This document shows, in pieces, positions 17,698 to 26,411 of a stretch of DNA of 64,000 nucleotides; the stretch's first letter is position 1, and every line of letters starts with the position of its first letter. The position numbers were made by a program, and so were the translations under genes. The stretch spans positions 62,001-126,000 of the forward strand of contig JAJQRF010000010.1 in the NCBI GenBank assembly GCA_021228405.1. Direction: 5' to 3'. Source of the DNA: Pyrinomonadaceae bacterium (GTDB lineage Bacteria > Acidobacteriota > Blastocatellia > Pyrinomonadales > Pyrinomonadaceae). Below the pieces are notes generated by a model that worked only from the letters and a program-made list of their open reading frames with translations, searched no databases and had not been told where the DNA came from.

Positions 17698-18714
17698 ATG
17701 GATATTTTTAAAACAATTTCCAAGATCACGAAGCGCAGATTGTATAACGCATCAATCGCGATTTTGTTTGCACTCTGTTTCGGAGCGGTCGGATTTCATT
17801 ATTTTGAAGGCTGGAATTGGATCGACAGTTTCTATATGGCGACCGAAACCGTCACGACCGTCGGTTACGGCGATCTGCCGCCGCGTTCGCGCAACGGGAA
17901 AGTTTTTGCAATGGTTTTTATGCTCCTCGGCGCGGGAACGGTTCTTTATGCTTTGACTGTTTTGGCGCAATCGGTTCTGCAATCGGAGCTCGTCGAAGCC
18001 CTCGATCTGAGAAGAAAAACTAAGGAAATGGATAAATTAAAAGATCATTTTATCGTGTGCGGCGCAGGTCGCGTCGGGCGGCGCGTGATCCGCAATCTGC
18101 AAAAGGAAAAACTTCCCTTCGTGGTCATTGAACAGGACGAAAGACGGCTGGCGGAGTTTGAAAATGAAAATATTCAAATTTTGATCGGCGATGCGACACT
18201 CGAAGATAATCTGATTCAAGCGGGAGTAAGACGCGCACGCGGACTGGCAAGCTGTCTGGCAGACGATGCGGCAAATGTTTATGTCGTTTTAACCGCGCGC
18301 GGAATGAATGAAAAGCTTCACATCGTCGCCCGCGCCGTCGAAGAACAAGCCGAACCGAAGTTGATTCGCGCCGGAGCGAGCCGCGTCGTCGCACCGACCA
18401 TCATCGGCAGTCAATCGATGGCGCGCGCGCTTTTAAAACCTGCGATCGCTGATTTTATGGAATCGATCGTCGCCGAAACACTCGATCTCGTTTTTGAAGA
18501 AGTCGCTATCGGCAAACATTCTCCCTACGCAAACAAACGTTTGCGCGAAACGAATATCAGCCGTCAACTCAGCTTGATCGTGATCGCCATCCGCCGCGCC
18601 GACGGCGAACTTTCATTTAATCCGATCGGCGAAACCCTGATCGAAGAAGGCGATCTTTTGATCGTGGTCGGCAAGGCGGATTCAATGAAAATGCTGATCG
18701 AAATGAATAAATGA
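17698..18714 (+). CDS. potassium channel protein with RCK (TrkA-N/TrkA-C) domains
   Basis: About 338 residues from the ATG at 17698; an in-frame TTG at 17689 is possible. Two membrane helices (ASIAILFALCFGAVGFHY and VFAMVFMLLGAGTVLYALTV) flank a pore loop with the selectivity filter T-V-G-Y-G-D, as in MthK-type two-TM K+ channels. The cytosolic part starts at about residue 115 with a Rossmann TrkA-N domain (V-C-G-A-G-R-V-G-R-R-V), acidic strand-2 end (VIEQDERR), then a TrkA-C domain (about 255-338) ending L-L-I-V-V-G-K-A-D. Family members gate K+ flux in response to Ca2+ or nucleotides. It is divergent from the PBP gene, with a short shared promoter region. Confidence 0.92.
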   Translation: MDIFKTISKITKRRLYNASIAILFALCFGAVGFHYFEGWNWIDSFYMATETVTTVGYGDLPPRSRNGKVFAMVFMLLGAGTVLYALTVLAQSVLQSELVEALDLRRKTKEMDKLKDHFIVCGAGRVGRRVIRNLQKEKLPFVVIEQDERRLAEFENENIQILIGDATLEDNLIQAGVRRARGLASCLADDAANVYVVLTARGMNEKLHIVARAVEEQAEPKLIRAGASRVVAPTIIGSQSMARALLKPAIADFMESIVAETLDLVFEEVAIGKHSPYANKRLRETNISRQLSLIVIAIRRADGELSFNPIGETLIEEGDLLIVVGKADSMKMLIEMNK

Positions 18715-18765
18715 AACCGAATTCATCGTCCGATTTCATTTATTCTTCGATCTCATCACAAATTA

Positions 18766-19359
18766 TTAAATCCGATTTCTAATGACGCTCATATCGTATT
18801 CCGGTTTTTCAATAATCATTCTTTGACTCGCGGGATAAGTGTTGTTATCGGCTAAATACCGCATCACGTTGTGAGCAAGCGTCCGGTCGAGCGTTTCGCG
18901 GTCGCTTCTCAAAGCATTCACCGCAATATTTCTTCCGATCTCGTTATTTCGATAATCCATTGCGTGACGCGCGGCGGTGTTTCCCGAAATCGTCACAAAC
19001 GGCGGATCGTTTTCGTGTGCGTCGCCGAAAGCTTTCGCCCACCAAACGCCGTATTGAATCGCACGTTCCCAACGTTCCGCTTCCGAACCGCCCAACAAAT
19101 TATCGAAAAATTCGCCGATTCTGCCGCCGCCGTTGACATATTGTTCTGTATAAGCCCAAAGTGCCAGATGTTTTACCATCAAAGCGTTCCAGTAAGCGTG
19201 TTTGAAAGCATTTTGTTCGGTGTCGTCCGGCGAATGCGTTCTGCCGTCGTCGAAAAGTGTGTTTGCCAAATGTTCCGCGATTTTCGCGCAATTATAACCG
19301 ATTGCCGCCCGTGTCGGATCGGCAACCGCAAGTGCCGCTTCAGCAGGTCTGATTGCCAT
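18766..19359 (-). CDS. DUF6973-like protein
   Basis: 197 residues, no signal peptide. The conserved core is N-A-F-K-H-A-Y-W-N-A-L-M, then A-K-A-F-G-D-A-H-E and A-M-D-Y-R-N-N-E-I-G-R, the pattern I associate with DUF6973, found as a free protein and as a C-terminal domain of some secreted or toxin-like proteins. The spaced H, E, D and N residues could form a metal or catalytic centre, but no activity is established. Convergent with the potassium channel gene. Single gene. Confidence 0.7.
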   Translation of the reverse strand: MAIRPAEAALAVADPTRAAIGYNCAKIAEHLANTLFDDGRTHSPDDTEQNAFKHAYWNALMVKHLALWAYTEQYVNGGGRIGEFFDNLLGGSEAERWERAIQYGVWWAKAFGDAHENDPPFVTISGNTAARHAMDYRNNEIGRNIAVNALRSDRETLDRTLAHNVMRYLADNNTYPASQRMIIEKPEYDMSVIRNRI

Positions 19360-19563
19360 AATTTCAAATTCCTCTAATTATTAATTTTAACGATTGCTTG
19401 AAATGCAATCTTTTGGGGGGAAACATTGATTCAATTACTGCAAATTATTTTTCTCTGTATAATTGACAGATTTTTTACTTTTTTTTGCCAAAGTTTTCAT
19501 TTTTTCGGCAAATCTCCGATTCAGGTTTTCCGCTCATTGAATTAGGCGTTAAAATCGGATGAT

Positions 19564-20412
19564 ATGAGAATTCTCGTTACGGGCGGCAGTGGTTTTCTGG
19601 GTTCGCATCTTTGTGATTATCTTAAGGCTGACGATTTTTCGCGGCGTTCCAATCTCGACATCTTAAATTTGCAGAATGTTCAGCTTGTCGAAGCATATGA
19701 TGTCGTTATTCATCTCGCGGCGGAGTTGGACAAATCACCCGATTCAGCCGAAAACGTTTTTTTAACCAATGTCGAAGGCACGGTCAATCTTTTGCGGGCG
19801 ATGCGCGAAAATACGGTTTTCATTTACGCTTCGACAAAGGACGTTTACGGGCGTTTTGCCGATAATTATCAGCAAGTTCCCGAAAATTGCCCGACCGTTT
19901 ACAGCGGACAATCCGCGCTCGAATGGTCGAAACTGATCGCCGAAAGATACGTCGAATATTACGCTCACGCACGAAATTTCCGCTCGTGCATTTTCCGTCT
20001 TTCAACCGTTTACGCCAGAAAATCCCTCGGAAACACGCCGAATTTTGTGACGCATTTCGCCGATATGATAAATGACGGCGCACCTTTGCGGCTTCCCGCA
20101 AACGGAAATCCGCGCCGTGATCTGCTTCACGTTCAGGACTTTGCCAAAGCCTGCGAAGCTTTCACGGATTCGGTCATCAGGCACGGACTTTACAATCTCG
20201 GCGGCGGATCGAAAACCGCTTTGACCTTGCGCGAGTTGGTCGAAAAACTTGAAGAAGTTTCAGGACTTCAAGCCCTGATCGACGAAGAAAACCCTTTGTC
20301 TGCGCCCATACCGATGAATTATGTTTCCGACTTGAATTTGATAACTCAAGAATTGGATTGGAAACCCGAAATTTCCCTCGAAGACGGACTGAAAACACTT
20401 TTTTATACCTGA
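19564..20412 (+). CDS. NAD-dependent epimerase/dehydratase family protein
   Basis: 282 residues, extended SDR fold. The Rossmann motif is T-G-G-S-G-F-L-G-S-H; D-V-V-I-H-L-A-A matches the family H-L-A-A motif, and D-V-Y-G the usual V-Y-G. The expected catalytic Y-x-x-x-K appears as L-E-W-S-K, so Tyr is replaced by Leu while the preceding S/T is present (STKDV). The C-terminal substrate-binding part has R-R-D-L-L-H-V-Q-D. Such enzymes usually modify nucleotide-activated sugars. It precedes waaF and gmhB, so a role in surface polysaccharide is likely, but the lost Tyr makes a standard epimerase reaction doubtful. Confidence 0.8.
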   Translation: MRILVTGGSGFLGSHLCDYLKADDFSRRSNLDILNLQNVQLVEAYDVVIHLAAELDKSPDSAENVFLTNVEGTVNLLRAMRENTVFIYASTKDVYGRFADNYQQVPENCPTVYSGQSALEWSKLIAERYVEYYAHARNFRSCIFRLSTVYARKSLGNTPNFVTHFADMINDGAPLRLPANGNPRRDLLHVQDFAKACEAFTDSVIRHGLYNLGGGSKTALTLRELVEKLEEVSGLQALIDEENPLSAPIPMNYVSDLNLITQELDWKPEISLEDGLKTLFYT

Positions 20413-20419
20413 TTTATTT

Positions 20420-20493
20420 GCCCACGAAACACACGAAAGACACAAAAAAATTAGTTTGTTTTTTATTTCGTTTCTTTCGTATATTTCGTGGGC
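20420..20493. repeat. palindromic repeat between epimerase and waaF
   Basis: GCCCACGAAACACACGAAAG (20420-20439) pairs with CTTTCGTATATTTCGTGGGC (20474-20493), with A- and T-runs between. It is a hairpin able to terminate or attenuate transcription into waaF. This type of CACGAAA palindrome is dispersed in many genomes. Confidence 0.75.
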
Positions 20494-20519
20494 TGAAATC
20501 TTTGCGTTAAAATATCTTA

Positions 20520-21548
20520 GTGAAAATTCTCGTACGCGGCACAAATTGGATAGGCGATGCGGTGATGACAATTCCCGCTTTGCGGGAGCTTCGGCGGATT
20601 TTTCCTTCCGCCGAAATTTCTCTGCATACGCGGAAATGGGCAAAAGGGATTTTTCAGGATGCTTCGTTTATTAATGAAATAATTGCATTTGACAAGTCAG
20701 GCTCAAAGATAAAAGATTCGCTCGTGCAATCGAAACAAATAAAAAAACGAAACTTCGATCTTTCGATTCTGTTTACAAACTCTTTTGAATCCGCGCTCGT
20801 TTACAAACTCGCCAACATCCCGCGCCGTTTCGGTTATGCAAAGGAAGGCAGAAGTTTTTTGTTGACCGACTCCGTTGCGATGCCGGATTGGAAAAATCAG
20901 CGGCACGAAGTCTTTTATTATTTGAATTTAGTTGCCGAGATCGAAAATTCGTATTTTCAACGAAAAACGATTTTGGAAAATGCGCCGAATGTAAATCTGG
21001 AAATTTCGGAAGAAAGAAAAGCAGAGGCGCGGACAATTTTGGAGAAGAACGGTGTCGATCTTTCAAAAAAGATCGTCGCACTCGGAGTGGGTTCGACAAA
21101 TTCGCGCGCTAAACGCTGGCAGACCGAGAGTTACGCAAAATTAAATGACCTTTTGCAGAATGAATCGGATTGCAATGTGATATTGGTCGGCGCGTTTGAC
21201 GAGATCGAAGTTTCCGACAAAGTTCTCAACAAATCCGAAAAAAAACCGATAATTCTGACGGGTAAAACCGATCTTTCCGAAGCGGTCGCGGTTTTGTCCG
21301 AAATCGATCTGCTTATTTCAAACGATATGGGCTTGGCGCACGTCGCGCCGGCGGTCGGCACGAAAACTTTAGTGATCTTCGGTCCGACAAACGAAAAAAC
21401 GACACAGCCGCTCGGGTCGGAGATTATCCGAAAAAACGTCGATTGCGCGCCGTGTATGTTGCGCGATTGTCCGATCGATCATCGCTGTATGACGCAAATT
21501 TCTCCATCGGAAGTTTTTGAAAAAGCCCGAAAAATGTTAGTAATTTAA
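20520..21548 (+). CDS. waaF: LPS heptosyltransferase II (glycosyltransferase family 9)
   Basis: 342 residues, GTG start. Transfers heptose from ADP-heptose to the LPS inner core at the inner face of the cytoplasmic membrane. Family motifs: R-G-T-N-W-I-G-D-A-V-M-T-I-P-A-L at the N-terminus, R-F-G-Y near 100, G-V-G-S-T-N-S-R-A-K-R-W before the second domain, and S-N-D-M-G-L-A-H-V-A-P-A-V-G in the ADP-sugar site, with F-G-P-T-N following. C-A-P-C-M and R-C-M at the C-terminus are usual for the WaaF branch. It is followed 8 bp later by gmhB, which makes a precursor of its donor, so the two are very likely one operon. Confidence 0.9.
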   Translation: MKILVRGTNWIGDAVMTIPALRELRRIFPSAEISLHTRKWAKGIFQDASFINEIIAFDKSGSKIKDSLVQSKQIKKRNFDLSILFTNSFESALVYKLANIPRRFGYAKEGRSFLLTDSVAMPDWKNQRHEVFYYLNLVAEIENSYFQRKTILENAPNVNLEISEERKAEARTILEKNGVDLSKKIVALGVGSTNSRAKRWQTESYAKLNDLLQNESDCNVILVGAFDEIEVSDKVLNKSEKKPIILTGKTDLSEAVAVLSEIDLLISNDMGLAHVAPAVGTKTLVIFGPTNEKTTQPLGSEIIRKNVDCAPCMLRDCPIDHRCMTQISPSEVFEKARKMLVI

Positions 21549-21556
21549 TAGGAAAA

Positions 21557-22126
21557 ATGCTGACCGGAACAAATCCAAATTCAAAAACTCGGAAACCGAA
21601 AACCAAAACCGTTTTCATCGACCGCGACGGAACTTTGATCGAAGAAGTAAATTTTCTATCGCGAGTTGATGATCTGCGTTTTTTTTCCTTTACAGACGAA
21701 TCGGTTCGCTTATTAAAGGAAAACGGTTTTTTGATAATTGTCGTGACAAATCAATCGGGCATCGGACGAAAAATTTTTACCGAAGCGGCAATGCACGAGA
21801 TACACGAAAAAATTCAAAACGATCTCACCGTCAAGCTCGACGGATTTTATTTCTGCCCGCATTTGCCGACCGACGGATGCACTTGCCGGAAACCGAATCT
21901 CGGAATGATCGAGAAAGCCTGTGCGGATTTCGATGTCGATCTGGAAAATTCGTGGATGATCGGCGACAAGATTCTCGATGTCGAACTCGGTTTGAAGGCA
22001 AATATCAAAACCGCGCTCGTTTTGACAGGCTACGGCGCGGGCGATCTGGAAAAGCTCGAAAAGAAACCCGATGTCGTTGCCGAAAATCTTCTCGAAGCTG
22101 TCAAAACCATCGTTTCTCAAATATAA
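21557..22126 (+). CDS. gmhB: D-glycero-beta-D-manno-heptose 1,7-bisphosphate 7-phosphatase
   Basis: 189 residues, HAD superfamily. Removes the 7-phosphate in ADP-heptose synthesis. HAD motif I is F-I-D-R-D-G-T-L; motif II is V-V-T-N-Q-S-G-I-G; motif III/IV are C-R-K-P and G-D-K-I-L-D. The Zn site of the GmhB branch is visible as C-P-H-x-P-x-x-x-C-x-C. The first 18 residues (MLTGTNPNSKTRKPKTK) are a basic, low-complexity extension and the real start could be further in. Ribosome site AGGAAAA lies just upstream. Same operon as waaF. Confidence 0.9.
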   Translation: MLTGTNPNSKTRKPKTKTVFIDRDGTLIEEVNFLSRVDDLRFFSFTDESVRLLKENGFLIIVVTNQSGIGRKIFTEAAMHEIHEKIQNDLTVKLDGFYFCPHLPTDGCTCRKPNLGMIEKACADFDVDLENSWMIGDKILDVELGLKANIKTALVLTGYGAGDLEKLEKKPDVVAENLLEAVKTIVSQI

Positions 22127-22204
22127 TAATGCCGTCAATTATTTGATAAACTTCGGCTTAAAAACCAATTCTCACCCGACAATCAGTATTTTTTCAATTA
22201 TTTT

Positions 22205-23950
22205 ATGTTCGATTTCAACGAAAGATTTCTAAACGCCATTTCAAAACAAACGACGCGCATTCAAACGCTTATCATCGGTCGTTTGCTGGTGATTTTTCTT
22301 CTGCTCGTCGCCAATTGGGTTTGGCACAGCGGCACTTTGAAACTTTCCTTCGACAATTTCCCGCAAGGACTTTTTCTCGTTTTTCTCATTTCCGTCGGCT
22401 TAACCATCGTCTATTTTTTCGTTCTGCGGCTCAGTAAAAGTTTCAATTGGCAGATCAGAATCCAGTTTTTTCTCGACGCGCTTTTGATAACGTGGCTCGT
22501 TTGGCGGACGGGCGATCTGACTTCGCCTTATATCACACTTTACATCGTTTTAATCAGCGTTTCGAGTATTTTTTTAAGAGCGCAGGAAACGCTTTTGACG
22601 GCGGCGGGCTGTGTTTTACTGTTCACTTCTCTCTCGATTTTAACGATGACTTCGGTCATAAATTCTCCGAACTCGGCGTTCGATCCTTCAAAATCCATTC
22701 AGATCATCGCCTTTCACGTCGTTGCTTTTCTGGTCGTCGGAATGCTCGCTTCGAGGCTTTCGGACAGGCACGCTTCGGGCGAACAACTCAAGAAAACTGC
22801 GAAAACGCTCGCTGATCTACAGCTTTTACACGAACGAATTATCGAATCGATTCGTTCTGGTTTGATTACGACCGACCTTGACGGCACGATTTACACTTTC
22901 AATACGGCGGCTTCGGAAATTACCGGGTATAGAGCCGATGAAATGCTCGGCAAACCGATTTCCGCGCTTCTCGGCGATATGGAAGCCGCGATCGCTTTAT
23001 CCATCGAAACGACCGAAACAGGCGAACAACAGCCGCGTTTTGAAGCCGATCTGATGACTCCCGAAGGTTTCGTCGTGCGCGTCGGTTACGGGATTTCGCC
23101 GCTTTTCAGCGAGGAAAATGAAGCGACGGGCTTGATCGTTACGTTTCAGGATTTGACGGAAATCCGTTCGATGGAAGAAAACGTCCGCCGCAAAGACCGT
23201 TTGGCGGCGGTCGGACGCGTCGCGGCAGGTTTGGCGCATGAGATCAGAAATCCGCTCGGTGCGATGCGCGGCGCGATTCAGGTTTTGGAATCGACCACAC
23301 AACTGAATAAAACGCAAAACGGCTTGATGGAAATTATTTTGCGCGAATCCGACCGTTTGAACAGCATCATTACGAATTTTCTGACTTATGCGCGTCCGCG
23401 TGTCAGTAATTTTTCCGAGATCGATGTCTGCGAAGCGATCCGCGATACCTTTACGCTTTTGCAGCACAGTCCCGACATCAAGGAACATCACAAACTCGAA
23501 ACCGAACTTCCCGATCATCCGGTGATGATAAATGCCGACCCGACGCAGTTGAAGCAGATTTTCTGGAATCTGGCGCGAAATTCGATTCAGGCGATGCGCG
23601 ACGGCGGAACTTTTTCGATCCGTTTGCTCGAATCTCAGTTAAATCGCGTCAAGATCGTTTTTGCCGACACGGGCTGCGGAATGTCGCCGCAACAGGTCGA
23701 ACAGCTTTTCGAGCCGTTTTCAAATTCGACGACGGGCGGAACGGGCTTGGGACTTTCCATCGTTTACCAGATCATCCGCGACCATCACGGCACGATAAAC
23801 GTCCGCAGTATGGAAGGCGAAGGAACGCTGATAACCGTCGAACTGCCCGTCGATAAACGCAATCAGAATGTTTCCATCGAGAAGGTGATCGATGAGATCG
23901 GCGAAAAACCGTTGCCGCTCGAAAGTTTTTTGCACGTTAAAAATAAATAA
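22205..23950 (+). CDS. pilS: PilS-like sensor histidine kinase
   Basis: 581 residues. Six hydrophobic helices in residues about 18-190, as in PilS; then a PAS domain (about 210-325: L-I-T-T-D-L-D-G-T-I-Y-T-F-N), HisKA with H-box A-H-E-I-R-N-P-L-G-A, and HATPase with N-box N-L-A-R-N-S-I-Q-A-M, G1 D-T-G-C-G-M and G2 G-G-T-G-L-G-L-S. It sits directly upstream of a sigma-54 response regulator and two prepilin genes, the classical pilS-pilR-pilA order, so it probably controls pilin transcription. The 111-bp gap to pilR is compatible with one operon. Confidence 0.92.
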   Translation: MFDFNERFLNAISKQTTRIQTLIIGRLLVIFLLLVANWVWHSGTLKLSFDNFPQGLFLVFLISVGLTIVYFFVLRLSKSFNWQIRIQFFLDALLITWLVWRTGDLTSPYITLYIVLISVSSIFLRAQETLLTAAGCVLLFTSLSILTMTSVINSPNSAFDPSKSIQIIAFHVVAFLVVGMLASRLSDRHASGEQLKKTAKTLADLQLLHERIIESIRSGLITTDLDGTIYTFNTAASEITGYRADEMLGKPISALLGDMEAAIALSIETTETGEQQPRFEADLMTPEGFVVRVGYGISPLFSEENEATGLIVTFQDLTEIRSMEENVRRKDRLAAVGRVAAGLAHEIRNPLGAMRGAIQVLESTTQLNKTQNGLMEIILRESDRLNSIITNFLTYARPRVSNFSEIDVCEAIRDTFTLLQHSPDIKEHHKLETELPDHPVMINADPTQLKQIFWNLARNSIQAMRDGGTFSIRLLESQLNRVKIVFADTGCGMSPQQVEQLFEPFSNSTTGGTGLGLSIVYQIIRDHHGTINVRSMEGEGTLITVELPVDKRNQNVSIEKVIDEIGEKPLPLESFLHVKNK

Positions 23951-24061
23951 TTTCAAGTTTTCTCTTGAATTAAAAATCAAATTTCGTAAAAATAGAAAAG
24001 GTAGAAAATCTTCTGCTGTTTTACCGAACTTCCCGATGCCCTTCTGATTTTCTAAAATTCG

Positions 24062-25459
24062 ATGTCAAATTTACTGATCGTTGATGATGAACAAAGCTAC
24101 CGACAGCTTTTAACGCTTGTATTTGAGAACGACGGACACCTGATTCGCACGGCTATGAACGGACGCGAAGCATTGCAGATGCTTCAGGACGAACCCGCCG
24201 ACGTGATAATTTCCGACGTTAAAATGCCCGATATGGACGGCATCGAACTGCTTCGCGCCGTTCGTGAAACGTTGCCCGACACGGCGATGGTTTTGATGAC
24301 CGCGTTCGCATCGGTCGAAACCGCCCGCGAAGCCTTCAAGCTCGGCGCGGACGATTTCATCCAAAAACCGTTCGATGTCGAAGAGCTGAAAATTATCGTC
24401 CGCAAGGCACTTGAAAAGCAGGTTCTGGTAAATGAAAACCGTCTTTTCAAACGTCTTCAACGCGAAAAAGGCAGTATCAAGAACATCATCGGAAACTCGG
24501 CAAAGATGCAGGCGATCTTTCAAATGATCGAAACCGTTGCCGAAGTTCAATCGACGGTTCTCATCACGGGCGAATCGGGAACGGGTAAGGAATTGGTCGC
24601 CCGCGCCATTCACGATATGTCGCCGCGCGCCGAAAAGCCCTTCGTTTCGATCAACTGCGGCGCATTTACCGAAACTTTGCTCGAAAGCGAACTTTTCGGC
24701 TACATCAAAGGTTCGTTTACGGGCGCGAACGCCAACCGCAAAGGACTTTTTGAAGCCGCGAACAAGGGAACGATCTTTCTGGACGAGATCGGCGAAATGT
24801 CGCCCGCGATGCAGGTCAAGCTTTTGCGCGTGTTGCAGGAACGCCGCGTGCGTCCGGTCGGCGCACACGAAGAATTGCCGATCGACACGCGCGTGATCGC
24901 CGCGACCAACCGCGATCTGAAGCAGATGTCGAACGACGGAACTTTTCGCGAAGACCTTTTTTACCGCATTTCGGTCATCCCGATTCATCTGCCGCCGCTC
25001 CGCGAACGCGCCGAGGACATTCCCGAACTCGTCGAACATTTCGTCAATAAATTCTGCGACCAGACGGGACGCAAAGTTTCGATCTCGCCGAAAACCGTGA
25101 TGTATCTCGAAAATTACACGTGGCACGGCAACGTCCGCGAGCTTGAACACACGATCGAACGCGCCGTCGCGCTCGAACGCGGCGACGAGATTCAACCCGA
25201 ACGGCTTCCCGAACATATCACGAACTATAATCCCGAACGCATCAAGTCGGAATTCAATTTGCCCAATGACGGCATCAATCTGGTCGCTCATCTCGACAAT
25301 CTCGAGAAAACCTACGTTGTCGAGGCTTTGCGCAAGACCGGCGGCAACCAGACCAAAGCCGCCGAACTTTTACAGATGCAGGTCAGATCGCTCCGCCATT
25401 TGCTCGATAAACACAGCATCCGAACGCTTTCGGCGCAGATGCGCAACCACGACAATTAA
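24062..25459 (+). CDS. pilR: PilR-like sigma-54-dependent response regulator
   Basis: 465 residues, NtrC family. Receiver domain 1-120: D-D-E near the start, phospho-acceptor in I-I-S-D-V-K-M-P-D-M-D-G, K in Q-K-P-F. AAA+ domain about 140-375: Walker A G-E-S-G-T-G-K-E, the sigma-54-contacting loop G-S-F-T-G-A, Walker B-like F-L-D-E-I-G-E-M, and R-finger region F-R-E-D-L-F-Y-R. The C-terminal Fis-type helix-turn-helix is G-G-N-Q-T-K-A-A-E-L-L-Q-M. Partner of the kinase upstream. A sigma-54 promoter lies before the second pilin gene (26312) and a weaker one before the first. Confidence 0.93.
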   Translation: MSNLLIVDDEQSYRQLLTLVFENDGHLIRTAMNGREALQMLQDEPADVIISDVKMPDMDGIELLRAVRETLPDTAMVLMTAFASVETAREAFKLGADDFIQKPFDVEELKIIVRKALEKQVLVNENRLFKRLQREKGSIKNIIGNSAKMQAIFQMIETVAEVQSTVLITGESGTGKELVARAIHDMSPRAEKPFVSINCGAFTETLLESELFGYIKGSFTGANANRKGLFEAANKGTIFLDEIGEMSPAMQVKLLRVLQERRVRPVGAHEELPIDTRVIAATNRDLKQMSNDGTFREDLFYRISVIPIHLPPLRERAEDIPELVEHFVNKFCDQTGRKVSISPKTVMYLENYTWHGNVRELEHTIERAVALERGDEIQPERLPEHITNYNPERIKSEFNLPNDGINLVAHLDNLEKTYVVEALRKTGGNQTKAAELLQMQVRSLRHLLDKHSIRTLSAQMRNHDN

Positions 25460-25483
25460 AGTTTTTCGTTTCGTGCGGATTTT

Positions 25484-25500
25484 CGCGCACGATTATTGCA
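25484..25500 (+). promoter_or_regulatory. candidate sigma-54 promoter for the first pilin gene
   Basis: GCGCACGATTATTGCA matches TGGCACG-N4-TTGCA except at the first two bases (GC for TG). The -12 GC falls at 25498-25499, placing the start of transcription near 25511, inside the 5' arm of the pilR terminator. The -25 mismatch makes this a weak call. Confidence 0.45.
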
Positions 25501-25507
25501 TAGCCAA

Positions 25508-25545
25508 AAATCCGAAGGCTTCGACGGCTTCGGATTTTATTTTTT
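25508..25545 (+). terminator. intrinsic terminator after pilR
   Basis: AAATCCGAAG (25508-25517) pairs with CTTCGGATTT (25528-25537), followed by TATTTTTTT. It isolates the pilin gene at 25561 from readthrough of pilSR. Confidence 0.85.
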
Positions 25546-25560
25546 TCGCTCCCCAATTTT

Positions 25561-26052
25561 ATGAAACCAAATCAAAATGGATTTTCTTTAATCGAACTGT
25601 TAATTGTCCTGACGATCTTAGGAATTCTCGCCGCGATCGCGATTCCGAATCTGATGGGCGCACGGCGCAACGCCAACGAAGCCACGGCGGTTTCCTCTCT
25701 CCGCACTATCGCTTCCGCCGAAACGACTTACCGGAGCACGCTCGGCAAAGGAAATTTCGGCAATATGAATGATTTGGTTGATGGCGGATTGCTCGATCCG
25801 GCTTTTTCTTTCGGCAGACGAACGGGCTATACCTATATTCTGACGAAAGTTGACGAAAGCGCGGCACAAGTTCCGATCTTCGATGTTTCGGCAGTTCCGA
25901 TCAAACACGGGGCGAGCGTCGGCGGAACGGGAACGAGGAGTTTTTATACCAACGAATCGGGAGCGATCTATTTTAATTTTCTGGCGACCGCGCCTTTCCC
26001 GACCGGAAATCAGGATCGAACGGTCAATGACGGTGCGCCGATCAATAATTGA
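25561..26052 (+). CDS. type IV prepilin-like protein
   Basis: 163 residues. Short leader MKPNQNG then F-S-L-I-E-L-L-I-V-L, with G(-1)/F(+1) cleavage by prepilin peptidase and Glu5, followed by the hydrophobic helix (TILGILAAIAIPNLMGAR). The C-terminal part parallels PilA of the next gene (T-G-T-R-S-F-Y-T-N-E-S-G-A-I-Y), so the two are paralogues. No pair of C-terminal cysteines. A role as a minor pilin is plausible. No clear ribosome site is seen before the ATG; the preceding CGCTCCCCAATTTT is pyrimidine-rich. Confidence 0.85.
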   Translation: MKPNQNGFSLIELLIVLTILGILAAIAIPNLMGARRNANEATAVSSLRTIASAETTYRSTLGKGNFGNMNDLVDGGLLDPAFSFGRRTGYTYILTKVDESAAQVPIFDVSAVPIKHGASVGGTGTRSFYTNESGAIYFNFLATAPFPTGNQDRTVNDGAPINN

Positions 26053-26086
26053 TTCAGACAGTCCGGCTTTTCAGGAAAAACGAAAG

Positions 26087-26116
26087 AACAGGTTTCAAAG
26101 CCTGTTTTTTTTATTT
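26087..26116 (+). terminator. intrinsic terminator after the first pilin gene
   Basis: AACAGG and CCTGTT form a short stem around TTTCAAAG, followed by a long T-run. Confidence 0.75.
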
Positions 26117-26311
26117 TTCAACGGAAATTTCACAATCGTTCAAAATGACCTTAAATTCAATGTTTTTATGACAAATTTCGTCACTGAGCCAATGCCAATT
26201 ACTGTAATCGAAAGTTCGTTTCAACCGCGATTTCTCCGCCGATAAATTTCTTAAAATACTGAAACTCAATAAATACAGGGCTTTTGAATCGATACGTCGC
26301 ATTTTTCAGTT

Positions 26312-26328
26312 TTGGCACGGTTGTTGTT
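26312..26328 (+). promoter_or_regulatory. sigma-54 promoter of pilA
   Basis: TTGGCACGGTTGTTGT fits TGGCACG-N4-TTGC with one mismatch (T for C). The GG (26314-26315) and GT (26326-26327) are separated by the canonical 10 bp. Transcription should start near 26339, leaving a leader of about 73 nt. A PilR-type activator is encoded just upstream. Confidence 0.8.
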
Positions 26329-26411
26329 AAAGGTAATTGTGCCTGAGAAAAGGTAGAAAAAGACTAAACATAAAAATAGAAAAAGAAAAATTAGGAGATT
26401 GTGAATTAAAA

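Noticed and set aside
24110-25291. 393-codon frame antisense to pilR
   Set aside because: Shadow of the strongly biased pilR codons; the plus frame has clear domains.
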